From positions 1 to 41,332 of the forward strand of contig JAITUC010000017.1 of assembly GCA_031286585.1 (NCBI GenBank): a stretch of 41,332 nucleotides of DNA, read 5' to 3'. Below, one piece after another: positions 1 to 7,426 of the stretch. The notes under the pieces were generated by a model. That model was given only the letters and a program-made list of their open reading frames with translations, was not told where the DNA came from and did not search any database. This stretch comes from Delftia acidovorans (lineage in GTDB: Bacteria; Pseudomonadota; Gammaproteobacteria; Burkholderiales; Burkholderiaceae_C). Numbering within the stretch: position 1 is the first letter of the stretch; each line of letters opens with the position of its first letter. Both the position numbers and the translations under genes were made by a program.

Positions 1-27
1 GGTGGATGGCGCAGGCCGTATGGGGAT

Positions 28-181
28 GGGCGAAGGGCGCAGGGCGCAGGGCGCAGGGCGAAGGGCGCAGGGCGAAGGGCGAAGGGCGAAGGGCGAAGGG
101 CGAAGGGCGAAGGGCGAAGGGCGAAGGGCGCAGGGCGCAGGGCGAAGGGCGAAGGGCGAAGGGCGCAGGGCGCAGGGCGCA
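28..181. repeat. 22-copy 7-bp tandem repeat (GGGCGMA)
   Basis: Twenty-two consecutive 7-bp units run without an indel. Thirteen read GGGCGAA and nine GGGCGCA, so the only variable base is position 6. The flanking sequence (GGGATGG before, GGGCTCG after) looks like decayed units. Because 7 is not a multiple of 3, every forward frame reads the same RRAKGEG/RRAQGAG peptide period, so the open frames here are a product of the repeat and not genes. Copy number is probably variable between strains (VNTR). Confidence 0.95.
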
Positions 182-302
182 GGGCTCGCGAATGTAAGCC
201 ATGGGATAGGCACCTCAAAACTTGGCATTTCTCGGCCCTGATCACTCGCCAGGCAAGTTCAGAGTGCAAAAATATTCATTTAAATCAATGACTTACGAAG
301 CG

Positions 303-364
303 AATCGACAAGAAATTAGTTCAAAACTGAGTGAGAAAAGTTCAAAACTCGGTGGGAATCGACA
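303..364. mobile_element. Possible solo IS21-like insertion sequence end (remnant)
   Basis: Two 20-bp direct repeats with a 21-bp period lie at 318-337 and 339-358 (AGTTCAAAACT followed by SRGTGRGAA). They are bracketed by two copies of AATCGACA, at about 304-311 and 357-364. Closely spaced internal repeats next to a terminal TGTCGATT (read on the minus strand from 364) are the usual architecture of IS21-family ends. No istA or istB reading frame is present, so this would be an orphan end left by deletion. The family assignment is from memory of such ends and is tentative; the repeat structure itself is certain. Confidence 0.4.
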
Positions 365-444
365 GTAATGCTCTCCCAGCAATATGCGTCCACCGCTGGC
401 AAGCAGGGTTTCCAAAAATCGCTCAGACTAGACGCAAGCGACTT

Positions 445-469
445 TTGGCACTCCAAAAATGAGTGCAAC
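445..469. promoter_or_regulatory. Degenerate CIRCE-like inverted repeat with 7-nt spacer
   Basis: TTGGCACTC (445-453) and GAGTGCAAC (461-469) match the CIRCE half-sites at 8/9 and 7/9 positions, and the core GCACTC/GAGTGC is perfect. The spacer is 7 nt rather than the canonical 9. It sits 53 bp, about five helical turns, upstream of the perfect CIRCE element of rpoH. It may be an auxiliary or decayed HrcA site; it may also be chance. Confidence 0.35.
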
Positions 470-497
470 CGTCTGAAAAACCCACGGAACTTTGGCT

Positions 498-524
498 TTA
501 GCACTCAGTCATAACGAGTGCTAA
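498..524. promoter_or_regulatory. CIRCE operator (HrcA binding site) upstream of rpoH
   Basis: TTAGCACTC, a 9-nt spacer (507-515), then GAGTGCTAA: an exact match to the CIRCE consensus recognised by the heat-shock repressor HrcA. It lies 30 bp upstream of the preferred rpoH start. A -10-like TAATAT (522-527) overlaps its right end, so bound HrcA should block RNA polymerase. This places the heat-shock sigma factor gene under HrcA control, coupling the two heat-shock circuits. Confidence 0.93.
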
Positions 525-554
525 TATGAAGGAATGGAAGAAAGGAACTCTGCA

Positions 555-1499
555 ATGACAAACGCCTCCGGCTCCATTGCGACCACCTTGGCACCCGCTA
601 ACCCCTGGGCCCTGGTGCCGCCTCTGGGCAATCTGGATGCCTACATTTCCGCGGTCAACCGCCTGCCCATGCTCACCCTTGAGGAAGAGCAGGACTACGC
701 CCGCAAGCTCAAAGAACACAGCGATCTGGACGCCGCAGGGCGTCTGGTGATGTCCCACCTGCGCCTGGTGGTGTCCATCTCGCGCCAATATCTGGGCTAC
801 GGCCTGCCGCACGGCGACCTGATCCAGGAAGGCAACGTGGGCCTGATGAAGGCAGTCAAGCGCTTCGACCCCGATCAGAACGTGCGCCTGGTGAGCTACG
901 CCATGCACTGGATCAAGGCCGAGATCCACGAATACATCCTCAAGAACTGGCGCATGGTCAAGGTCGCCACGACCAAGGCCCAGCGCAAGCTGTTCTTCAA
1001 CCTGCGCTCCATGAAGCAGGGCCTGAAGTCCGACGCCGCCATGGCCGAGGACGGCGCCATGCTGCGTGACACGCTGACCTCGGGCGAGATCGACGCCGTG
1101 GCCGAGAAGCTCAACGTCAAGCGCGAAGAAGTCATGGAGATGGAAACGCGCCTGGCCGGTGGCGACGTGCTGCTGGACCCCTCGCCCAGCGACGATGGCG
1201 AGCAGGCCTTCGGCCCCATCGCCTACCTGGCCGATGGCGCGCACGAACCCACGGCCATGATCGAGTCGCGCCAGCGTGACCACCTGGCCACCGACGGCAT
1301 TGCCATGGCGCTGGATTCGCTGGACGACCGCAGCCGCCGCATCGTCGAGGAGCGCTGGCTCAAGGTCAACGACGACGGCTCGGGCGGCATGACGCTGCAT
1401 GAGCTGGCCGCCGTCTACGGTGTCAGCGCCGAGCGCATCCGCCAGATCGAGGTGGCTGCCATGAAGAAGATGAAGAAGGCCCTGGCCGAGTTCGCCTGA
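555..1499 (+). CDS. rpoH: RNA polymerase sigma-32 factor RpoH
   Basis: Alternative sigma factor of the heat-shock regulon. About 314 residues, normal for RpoH. Sigma region 2 carries the core-binding and -10 melting segment (HGDLIQEGNVGLMKAVKRFDP, then SYAMHWIKAEIHEY). It is followed by the RpoH-specific box QRKLFFNLR at about residues 143-151, which separates RpoH from other sigma-70 members. Region 4 ends in a helix-turn-helix (GVSAERIRQIEVAAMKKMKK). I chose the ATG at 555 because AAAGGAA lies 7 nt upstream. An in-frame ATG at 534 adds seven residues and sits exactly 6 nt after a -10-like TAATAT, so a leaderless longer form is possible. A perfect CIRCE operator precedes the gene and an intrinsic terminator follows it. 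Confidence 0.97.
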   Translation: MTNASGSIATTLAPANPWALVPPLGNLDAYISAVNRLPMLTLEEEQDYARKLKEHSDLDAAGRLVMSHLRLVVSISRQYLGYGLPHGDLIQEGNVGLMKAVKRFDPDQNVRLVSYAMHWIKAEIHEYILKNWRMVKVATTKAQRKLFFNLRSMKQGLKSDAAMAEDGAMLRDTLTSGEIDAVAEKLNVKREEVMEMETRLAGGDVLLDPSPSDDGEQAFGPIAYLADGAHEPTAMIESRQRDHLATDGIAMALDSLDDRSRRIVEERWLKVNDDGSGGMTLHELAAVYGVSAERIRQIEVAAMKKMKKALAEFA

Positions 1500-1536
1500 T
1501 GGGCTGACGGTCTGGGCTGACAGGCCGCTTCGAGAC

Positions 1537-1563
1537 AAACCCGGATAATCTCCGGGTTTTTTA
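1537..1563 (+). terminator. Intrinsic terminator after rpoH
   Basis: AAACCCGGA (1537-1545), loop TAATC, TCCGGGTTT (1551-1559), then a T-rich tail. It lies 38 bp after the rpoH stop and ends the monocistronic heat-shock sigma unit before the Bug-receptor operon. Confidence 0.85.
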
Positions 1564-1596
1564 TTGCCCGCAGCCTTTGCGGCCCCCACGTACCCC

Positions 1597-2589
1597 ATGC
1601 CCGCCAGCGCCATCTCGCCACTACGCCGCCTCTTCGCCAATGCCTTGGCCACCGCCCTGGCTTCGGCCCTGCTGCCTTGCGCTGCCGTGGCGGGCGGCGA
1701 CTGGCCCAGCAAGCCGCTGCACCTGATCGTCGGCTTTCCCGCAGGATCTTCCCCGGACCTCACGGCGCGCGCACTGGCCGAGCCGCTGGAAAAGCGCCTG
1801 GGCCAGCCCGTCATCGTCGATAACAAGGTGGGCGCAGGCGGCAACATCGCAGGCGAGCAGGTGGCCCGCGCGCGCGACGGCCATACCTTCAGCGTGATGA
1901 TCAACGGCAACCTGACGATTGCCCGCCTCCTCAACCCCGCCGTGCGCTACGACCCGGTGAAGGATCTGCAGCCCGTCAGCCTGATCGGCGTGGCGCCCCT
2001 GGTGCTGGTGGCGCCGGCCGGCGCGCCCGAGGGCCGGGCCTTCCTGGAGGCTGCGGCCCAGGCCGGCAGCCGCTGGAGCTACGGGTCGCCCGGCGTGGGC
2101 ACGGTGGGCCACCTGGGCATGGAGCTGCTCAAGAGCCGCTCCGCGCTCAGGCCGGAACACATCCCCTACCCTGGCTATCCGCAGGTGTTCAACGCCATCC
2201 AGGGCGGTGACCTGCAGCTGTCCATGCTGCCGCCCGCACTGGCCATGGCCCAGGTGCAGGCCGGCAAGCTGCGCGGCGTGGCCGTGACTTCGGCCGCGCG
2301 CAGCCCGCTGGCGCCGGGCCTGCCCAGCCTCAAGGAGCTGGGCGTGGGGGATTTCGATCTGGAGATCTGGAATGCCGTGGCCGCGCCCAAGGCCATGCCT
2401 GCGGCTCACGTGCAAAAGCTGGCCGAAGCGGTCAGTGAGATCGTGCGTTCGCCCGAGATGCGTGCACGCCTGGCCTCCCAGGGCTGGCAGGCTGTTGGCA
2501 GCTCGCCCGAAGGCCTGGCCCTTCGCATACGCCAGGACGTGACGGCACTGGGCCGCATCATCCGAGAACAGGGCATACACGCGCAATGA
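1597..2589 (+). CDS. Bug-family (TctC-like) periplasmic solute-binding protein
   Basis: Periplasmic receptor of the tripartite tricarboxylate transporter type; such proteins usually bind carboxylates. The start at 1597 gives a typical Sec signal peptide (Arg-Arg n-region, Ala/Leu-rich core, cleavage near AVA-GG). Family motifs are clear: LIVGFPAGSSPDLTARALA after the signal, then GAGGNIAGEQVARARDG. No TctA/TctB membrane subunits are nearby, as is common for the many orphan Bug receptors of beta-proteobacteria. Its stop is followed almost at once by the hydroxylase-like gene, so it is probably the first gene of the lipid operon and might bind a substrate or precursor of that pathway (inference). 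An in-frame ATG at 1564 would put extra residues before the signal peptide and is less likely. Confidence 0.88.
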   Translation: MPASAISPLRRLFANALATALASALLPCAAVAGGDWPSKPLHLIVGFPAGSSPDLTARALAEPLEKRLGQPVIVDNKVGAGGNIAGEQVARARDGHTFSVMINGNLTIARLLNPAVRYDPVKDLQPVSLIGVAPLVLVAPAGAPEGRAFLEAAAQAGSRWSYGSPGVGTVGHLGMELLKSRSALRPEHIPYPGYPQVFNAIQGGDLQLSMLPPALAMAQVQAGKLRGVAVTSAARSPLAPGLPSLKELGVGDFDLEIWNAVAAPKAMPAAHVQKLAEAVSEIVRSPEMRARLASQGWQAVGSSPEGLALRIRQDVTALGRIIREQGIHAQ

Positions 2590-2608
2590 CGTGCTCGATC
2601 ACACTGCC

Positions 2609-3355
2609 ATGACTGCTGCCCAAGCCTTCACCGAACTCAACGCCTGGCAGGTCATGGCCTGGGGCCTGCTCTTCTTCGGCATGCTCTACACGGCCGGCGG
2701 CTGGGGCATGACGGCGCTCACGCGCTGGCTGCAGCGGCGCGGCGTGGGCCGCGTGCTGGACACGCGCCCGCTCAAGCCCGACCAGTTGCGCCGCGAATGG
2801 CGCCAGTCCCTGCATTCAGTGCTGATCTTCGGCATCGGAATGATCGTGCCCTGGGGCTTTCTGCAACTGGGCTGGGCGCGGCTGGAGCCGGATGCAGGCC
2901 CCTGGCGCATTGCCATCGAAATCGTGGTGCTGCTGATCTGGAACGATGTGCATTTCTGGATCAACCACCGCCTGCTGCACACGCGGCTGCTGGGGCGCTT
3001 TCATGGCGACCACCACCGCTCCATCGTCACCACGCCGTGGTCCACCTACAGCTTTCATCCCATCGAGGCGCTGATGCTGGGCAACGTCATCCTGCTGCCC
3101 ATGGTGGTGCATGACTTCAGTTTCTGGTCGCTGGCCTCGGTGCCCGTGCTCAGCCTGCTGCTCAACGTCATAGGCCACTCCAACTACGACTTCTTTCCCG
3201 GGGTGTCCGACATGCATGCGCTGGCCGCCAGCCGGCGCCACCATCTGCACCATGCCCGGCCCAACGGCAACTACGGCTTTGCGCTGGCCTTCATGGACCG
3301 GCTGATGCGCACGCGCGTGGCCCTGCCCGCCTCCGCCCGGCCCAGGACGGAATGA
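2609..3355 (+). CDS. Fatty acid hydroxylase / sterol desaturase superfamily membrane protein
   Basis: Integral membrane diiron oxygenase of the fatty acid hydroxylase superfamily, expected to hydroxylate or desaturate an aliphatic chain using O2. The eight-His-type clusters are visible: HFWINH, then HGDHH, a lone SFHP, and RHHLHH near the C-terminus before NGNYG. Hydrophobic segments surround the first clusters. About 248 residues from the ATG at 2609; a GTG at 2591 would add six residues, and neither start has a good Shine-Dalgarno sequence. The stop overlaps the start of the downstream desaturase (ATGA at 3352-3355), indicating translational coupling. The substrate is unknown. Confidence 0.88.
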   Translation: MTAAQAFTELNAWQVMAWGLLFFGMLYTAGGWGMTALTRWLQRRGVGRVLDTRPLKPDQLRREWRQSLHSVLIFGIGMIVPWGFLQLGWARLEPDAGPWRIAIEIVVLLIWNDVHFWINHRLLHTRLLGRFHGDHHRSIVTTPWSTYSFHPIEALMLGNVILLPMVVHDFSFWSLASVPVLSLLLNVIGHSNYDFFPGVSDMHALAASRRHHLHHARPNGNYGFALAFMDRLMRTRVALPASARPRTE

Positions 3356-4296
3356 GCCGCCCGCCCACCCGCCACGCCCTGGCCCGGCGACCTCTGCTGC
3401 CCCGGCTGCGCCACTGGCGCGACCTGCAGTCGCTGGCCTATCTGGTGGCGCTGCCGCTGATCGTGTGGTGGCAGTGGCAGCATGGCTGGAACCTGTGGCT
3501 CTACGGGATCGAGCTGTTCCTCACGCTGGGCGTGGGCGTCATCCACCATAACCACACGCATTTGCGCATGTGGCGCGGGCGCTGGGCCAACCGCTTCACC
3601 GATTACTGGCTGACCCTGCTGCAGGGCCACCCGACCTTTGTGTTCTGGCCCGCCCATGTGGCCAACCACCACCGCTTCCGCCATGGCCCGCGCGACATGG
3701 CCCGCACCTACCGCTTCGGCGGCGACCACAACCATCTGCTGGGCTACCTGATCCACCCGCTGCAGGCCGGCTGGGTGCTGTACCCGCTGTTCCTGCGCTG
3801 GCTGGGCCAGCTGCGGCGGCACTGGCCCGGCGCCTTTCGCTACTGCATGGGCCAGTACCTGCTGTGGCTGGGCAGCTGGGCACTGCTGCTGTCGCTGGAC
3901 TGGCAAAAGGCCTTGCTGCTGGTGATCGTTCCCCAGTTGCATGGCCTGCACTGGCTGCTGGCCACCAACTATCTGCAGCACGCCCATGCCGATGGCCGGC
4001 CGCTGACGCGCGGCCAGCGGCTGGACAGCGCCACGCCACTGAATTACGCGCGCAATTTCGAGGGCTGGGTCAATCCGCTGCTGTTCAACATCGGCCTGCA
4101 CACGGCCCACCACGAGCGGCCCCAGGCCCACTGGTCCGAGCTCACGCGCCTGCACAGCGAGCACTACCGCCAGCGCGTGGCCCCTGCGCTCAACGAAGGC
4201 GGACTGCTACCCTACATGGCCCGCGTCTTCGTGCTCGGCACGGTCTGGCCGCCGGCGCGCACGCGTGCGCAAATGCCTCCCGGAACATACGACTGA
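3352..4296 (+). CDS. Membrane fatty acid desaturase family protein
   Basis: Membrane-bound diiron desaturase-type enzyme, 314 residues. All three histidine boxes of the family are present: HHNHTH in the N-terminal third, NHHRFRH after it, and HTAHH near the C-terminus (NIGLHTAHHERP). Several hydrophobic segments separate the boxes. Such enzymes introduce double bonds, or sometimes hydroxyl or acetylenic groups, into acyl chains using O2 and an electron donor. The gene is translationally coupled to the hydroxylase-like gene upstream and lies 15 bp before the ketosynthase-diiron fusion. Two different membrane diiron enzymes plus a third soluble diiron domain in one operon point to heavy oxidative tailoring of one acyl substrate (inference). 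Confidence 0.9.
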   Translation: MSRPPTRHALARRPLLPRLRHWRDLQSLAYLVALPLIVWWQWQHGWNLWLYGIELFLTLGVGVIHHNHTHLRMWRGRWANRFTDYWLTLLQGHPTFVFWPAHVANHHRFRHGPRDMARTYRFGGDHNHLLGYLIHPLQAGWVLYPLFLRWLGQLRRHWPGAFRYCMGQYLLWLGSWALLLSLDWQKALLLVIVPQLHGLHWLLATNYLQHAHADGRPLTRGQRLDSATPLNYARNFEGWVNPLLFNIGLHTAHHERPQAHWSELTRLHSEHYRQRVAPALNEGGLLPYMARVFVLGTVWPPARTRAQMPPGTYD

Positions 4297-4311
4297 TACG
4301 ACCCTGAACCC

Positions 4312-6264
4312 ATGCCCGTCGCCTATTCCAACGTCTATCTGCATGCCGCAGGCATGTTCCTGCCCGGTGAACCCGTGGACAACGCAGGCATGGATGCCTA
4401 CGTGGCGCCGCTCAACCGCCTGTCCGAGCGCCTCAAGCGCCGCATCCTGGCCGAAAACGGCATTGTCCAGCGCCACTACGCCATCGACGCCGAAGGCCGC
4501 ACCGTCCACAGCAACACGGCCATGGCCGCACAGGCCATCCATGACTGCCTGGCGCAGGCGGGGCGCGCGCTGGGCGACGTCGGCTTCCTGGCCAGCGGCT
4601 CCTCGGGCGGCGATGCGCTCATGCCCGGCTTTGCCAGCATGATCCAGGGCGAGATGGCCGCGCCGCCCATGGAGACCCTGTCCGTGCACGGTGTCTGCGC
4701 CGCCAGCGTGGGCGCGCTGCAGGCAGCGGCCCAGGCCGTGGACCGCGCGCCGCACACGCTGGCCCTGGCCGTGGCCAGCGAGATGCCCTCGCGCCTGTTC
4801 AAGCGCTCGCGCTTCGCGGCCCAGGGATACAACACGGATTTCGACGCCCACTTCCTGCGCTGGATGCTGTCCGATGGCGCAGGCGCCGTGCTGCTGGGCG
4901 GCCCGCAGGCCCTGCCCCAGGCGCCAGGCGTGCGCCTGAAGCTGCGCTGGACGCACCTGCGCAGCTTTGCCGGTGACTACCCGGTCTGCATGCAGCTGGG
5001 CCTCACACCCGACCGCGCCACCAGCCACCTGGACTTTGCCGCCTGGGGCGATGCCGAGGCGGCAGGAGCGCTGTCGCTGCGCCAGGATATCCGTCTGCTG
5101 CCGCACCTGTTCGATGTCTGCATCCACGAATACGCCCACCTGGCCCACACGGGCTGGGTGCCCGAGCGCGGCATCGACCATTTCCTGTGCCACTACTCGT
5201 CCGAACGCTTCATCCCCGTGGTCGACGAGCTGCTGGGCAAGGCCCAGCTCGGCATCCCGCGCGAGCGCTGGTGGAGCAACCTGGCCTGGCGCGGCAACAC
5301 GGGCGCGGCCTCCATCTTCGTGATGCTGTCCGAATTCCTGCGCACGCAATCGGCACGCCTGAAGCACGGCGACACCGTGCTGTGCTTCATTCCCGAATCG
5401 GGCCGCTTCACGGCCGGCTACATGCTGCTGGAAGTGGAGGATGCGGCCCAGGCTCCCACCGCCACCCCGGCCAAGGCCGCAGCACGCAGTGCCACCGCCG
5501 AAGCTCCGGCTGCTCCCGACCTGCTGCCCGACGCCTCCACCATCGCCCCGCCCCACGACCCTGACCAGGCCCCGGCCGCGCTGGCGCCGCTGCTGACCGA
5601 ACTGGCCAGCCTCTGGCAGGACTACCGCTCGCGCGTGTGGCGCACGCCGCTGCTGCAGCGCATACGCACGGGCAGGCTGCAGACGGCGGACTACGTGCGC
5701 TGGATGAGCCACTGGGTTCCCCAGGTGCGCGAGGGCAGCCTGTGGATGCGCGAGGGCGCGGCCTCGCTGACCGGCGAGCACGCGGCGCTGGCCGCGCTGA
5801 TCGACGTGCATGCGGGCGAGGAGCAGAACGACTTCCGCATCCTGCATGAGGACTACCTCAAGGCAGGAGGTACCGAGACCGATATCACGCGCCTGCGCCG
5901 CAACCCGGGCGGCGAGGCGCTCAACGCCTACCTGCACGGCCTGGCCGCCACGCCCAATCCGATCGGCCTGCTGGGCGCCATCTACATCATCGAAGGCACG
6001 GGCCAGCGCATCGTGCCCAGCCTGCTGCCGCTGCTGCGCGCCAGCCTGCCGCTGCCGCCCGATGCCTTCCGCTTCCTGGAATACCACGGCGCCAACGACG
6101 AACACCACCTGGAGCGCTGGCTGATGGCCGTGCAGATGGTGATGGCGCTGGACGACGCAGGCGGCAGCGGGGGCACGGCGGCGCAGGCCATCGTGCGCAC
6201 CGCCCGCCACACGGCGGCGCTGTACCTGATGCAGTTCGAGCATGTCCTGCCCGAGGAGCACTGA
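4312..6264 (+). CDS. Ketosynthase III (FabH-like) fused to a heme-oxygenase-like diiron oxidase domain
   Basis: Two-domain enzyme of 650 residues. Residues 1 to about 378 form a KAS III/FabH-type thiolase fold with an intact Cys-His-Asn triad: C129 in HGVCAAS, H294 in CHYSSERF, N329 in GNTGAAS. An Ala/Pro-rich linker (about 379-425) joins it to a C-terminal helical domain (about 426-650) of the heme-oxygenase-like diiron oxidase (HDO) superfamily, the fold of UndA, BesC, CADD and SznF. Candidate iron ligands are E503/E504 and H512 in HAGEEQNDFRILH, E561 in IIEGTGQ, and H592, D596 and H599 in the diagnostic H-x3-D-x2-H (YHGANDEHH). Expected chemistry is Claisen condensation of an acyl thioester, then O2-dependent oxidation or C-C cleavage of the product, channelled within one polypeptide. 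The product is not predictable from sequence. The stop overlaps the start of the next gene (TGATG). Confidence 0.85.
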   Translation: MPVAYSNVYLHAAGMFLPGEPVDNAGMDAYVAPLNRLSERLKRRILAENGIVQRHYAIDAEGRTVHSNTAMAAQAIHDCLAQAGRALGDVGFLASGSSGGDALMPGFASMIQGEMAAPPMETLSVHGVCAASVGALQAAAQAVDRAPHTLALAVASEMPSRLFKRSRFAAQGYNTDFDAHFLRWMLSDGAGAVLLGGPQALPQAPGVRLKLRWTHLRSFAGDYPVCMQLGLTPDRATSHLDFAAWGDAEAAGALSLRQDIRLLPHLFDVCIHEYAHLAHTGWVPERGIDHFLCHYSSERFIPVVDELLGKAQLGIPRERWWSNLAWRGNTGAASIFVMLSEFLRTQSARLKHGDTVLCFIPESGRFTAGYMLLEVEDAAQAPTATPAKAAARSATAEAPAAPDLLPDASTIAPPHDPDQAPAALAPLLTELASLWQDYRSRVWRTPLLQRIRTGRLQTADYVRWMSHWVPQVREGSLWMREGAASLTGEHAALAALIDVHAGEEQNDFRILHEDYLKAGGTETDITRLRRNPGGEALNAYLHGLAATPNPIGLLGAIYIIEGTGQRIVPSLLPLLRASLPLPPDAFRFLEYHGANDEHHLERWLMAVQMVMALDDAGGSGGTAAQAIVRTARHTAALYLMQFEHVLPEEH

Positions 6265-7241
6265 TGCAACCACCAGACTTCATCGAACCGCCCCACGACG
6301 AGCGCGACCCCAGCCCCTGGCGGGCGCTGTACCTGGACCAGAGCACACCGCTGCCCGACGACGTCAAGGCCGCCTGGCTGCGTGACTGCAGCAGCGGCTC
6401 GCGCCAGTACCTGCTGCCCTTCCTGCGCCCGCTGGCGCGCACCAGCATCGTGCTCATCCAGATCCTCAAGGTGCTGCTGCCGCGCAACTGGGCGCACTCC
6501 GGCCTGCTGCACCGGCTGCTGGCCTTCAGCATGAACCGCTTCGTCTCGCCCGAGGCCAACTGGCTCATCCTGCGCCATTTCCACCTGGGCTCGCAGATCC
6601 TGGCCTTCGTCGCAGCCAACGCGCCCACGCCCGTGTCCACCACGCCGCTGGAGCCGGACAGCATCGACGACATCAAGGACGACCTGTTCCTCAGGCACGA
6701 CCTGAACCTGTTCAACTTCGTCATCCGCCTGAACAACGCGCTGCGCGCCGCAGGCCAGGAGCTGCAGCCCGTGGCCGAGCCCGACTTCACCATGCTGCGC
6801 AACCCGCCCCTGCGCCTGGAGGACATGCCGCGCGGCCGCCTGAACCTGCTGGACCTGCAAAGCGCCATCGAGGTCTACACGCCCGTCTACCAACTGCTGC
6901 TGACCGACAACGACTTCTGGCGCGCCAGCAACTCGCTGCAGCTGGACGAGACCGTGGCCATCTATGCGGCCAAGATCCTCGCCTCGCCCGAGCACCTGGT
7001 CATGCTCAACAACAAGCACCCGCTGGTGCCCCTGTCCACCCTGCGCGCCGGCCACCGCCTGGTGCTGCACGGCCTGTCCACCGAAATGCTGCACTGCCTG
7101 CTGATGAAGGTCGCCAGCGGTGACATCCCTCTGCCCGCCCGCGAGCTGGCACGCATGCGCGAGGCGGCGCGCGCCCACGGCAATGACCGCAGCGACAGCA
7201 GCGGCGGTGCCAACAACGCCGACAGCACCGCAGCCGTCTGA
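6264..7241 (+). CDS. Conserved-looking protein of unknown family, last gene of the lipid operon
   Basis: 325 residues; I do not recognise the family. It starts within the stop of the ketosynthase-diiron fusion (TGATG at 6262-6266), so it is translationally coupled and very likely acts in the same pathway. It is predicted mostly helical, with hydrophobic stretches around LARTSIVLIQILKVLL and SQILAFVAANA that could associate with membrane, but no clear transmembrane helix pair or signal peptide. Histidines cluster in LRHFH, LRHDLNLF and NNKHPL. The C-terminal 30 residues are low-complexity and polar. Codon use matches its neighbours. It could be a scaffold, a carrier-like partner or an acyl-handling enzyme; no function is assigned. 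Confidence 0.85.
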   Translation: MQPPDFIEPPHDERDPSPWRALYLDQSTPLPDDVKAAWLRDCSSGSRQYLLPFLRPLARTSIVLIQILKVLLPRNWAHSGLLHRLLAFSMNRFVSPEANWLILRHFHLGSQILAFVAANAPTPVSTTPLEPDSIDDIKDDLFLRHDLNLFNFVIRLNNALRAAGQELQPVAEPDFTMLRNPPLRLEDMPRGRLNLLDLQSAIEVYTPVYQLLLTDNDFWRASNSLQLDETVAIYAAKILASPEHLVMLNNKHPLVPLSTLRAGHRLVLHGLSTEMLHCLLMKVASGDIPLPARELARMREAARAHGNDRSDSSGGANNADSTAAV

Positions 7242-7426
7242 CCCAGGTCAAGAAACAGCGGCAGATGGCCGCCATCCCGCGCGAAACTCGTTACATCGCG
7301 TTGCATTCAACGGCATAGCCCGCTAGCCTGCACGGCTTCTCCCGGGGCGCGCCGCCCGGGTCCATTGCCAGTGCCCTGGGTGGCTGTCTGCCCGCCCGGG
7401 CTGCGGCGCATCCTAGCCTGCGTGCC
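7242..7426. other. Intergenic region between the lipid operon and the CRP/FNR-type regulator
   Basis: It holds a short perfect dyad, CGTTG-CATT-CAACG (7299-7312), which could be an operator. The GC-rich inverted repeat CCCGGGGCGCGCCGCCCGGG near 7340-7359 may end the upstream operon, but it lacks a T-run. No TTGAT-N4-ATCAA FNR box is seen. A weak -10-like TAGCCT (7414-7419) lies 7 nt before the regulator ATG. Confidence 0.35.

Noticed and set aside
2..241. Open frames across the 7-bp tandem repeat
   Set aside because: They are created by the repeat itself (all frames read RRAKGEG-like periods) and have no start context or conserved ends.
498..1934. Long minus-strand frame opposite rpoH and the Bug gene
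   Set aside because: It crosses two well-supported plus-strand genes and the rpoH terminator; long antisense frames are expected in GC-rich DNA.
7242..7426. FNR box (TTGAT-N4-ATCAA) near the regulator or operon
   Set aside because: I looked for it in the flanking gaps and did not find one; only a CGTTG-N4-CAACG dyad is present.
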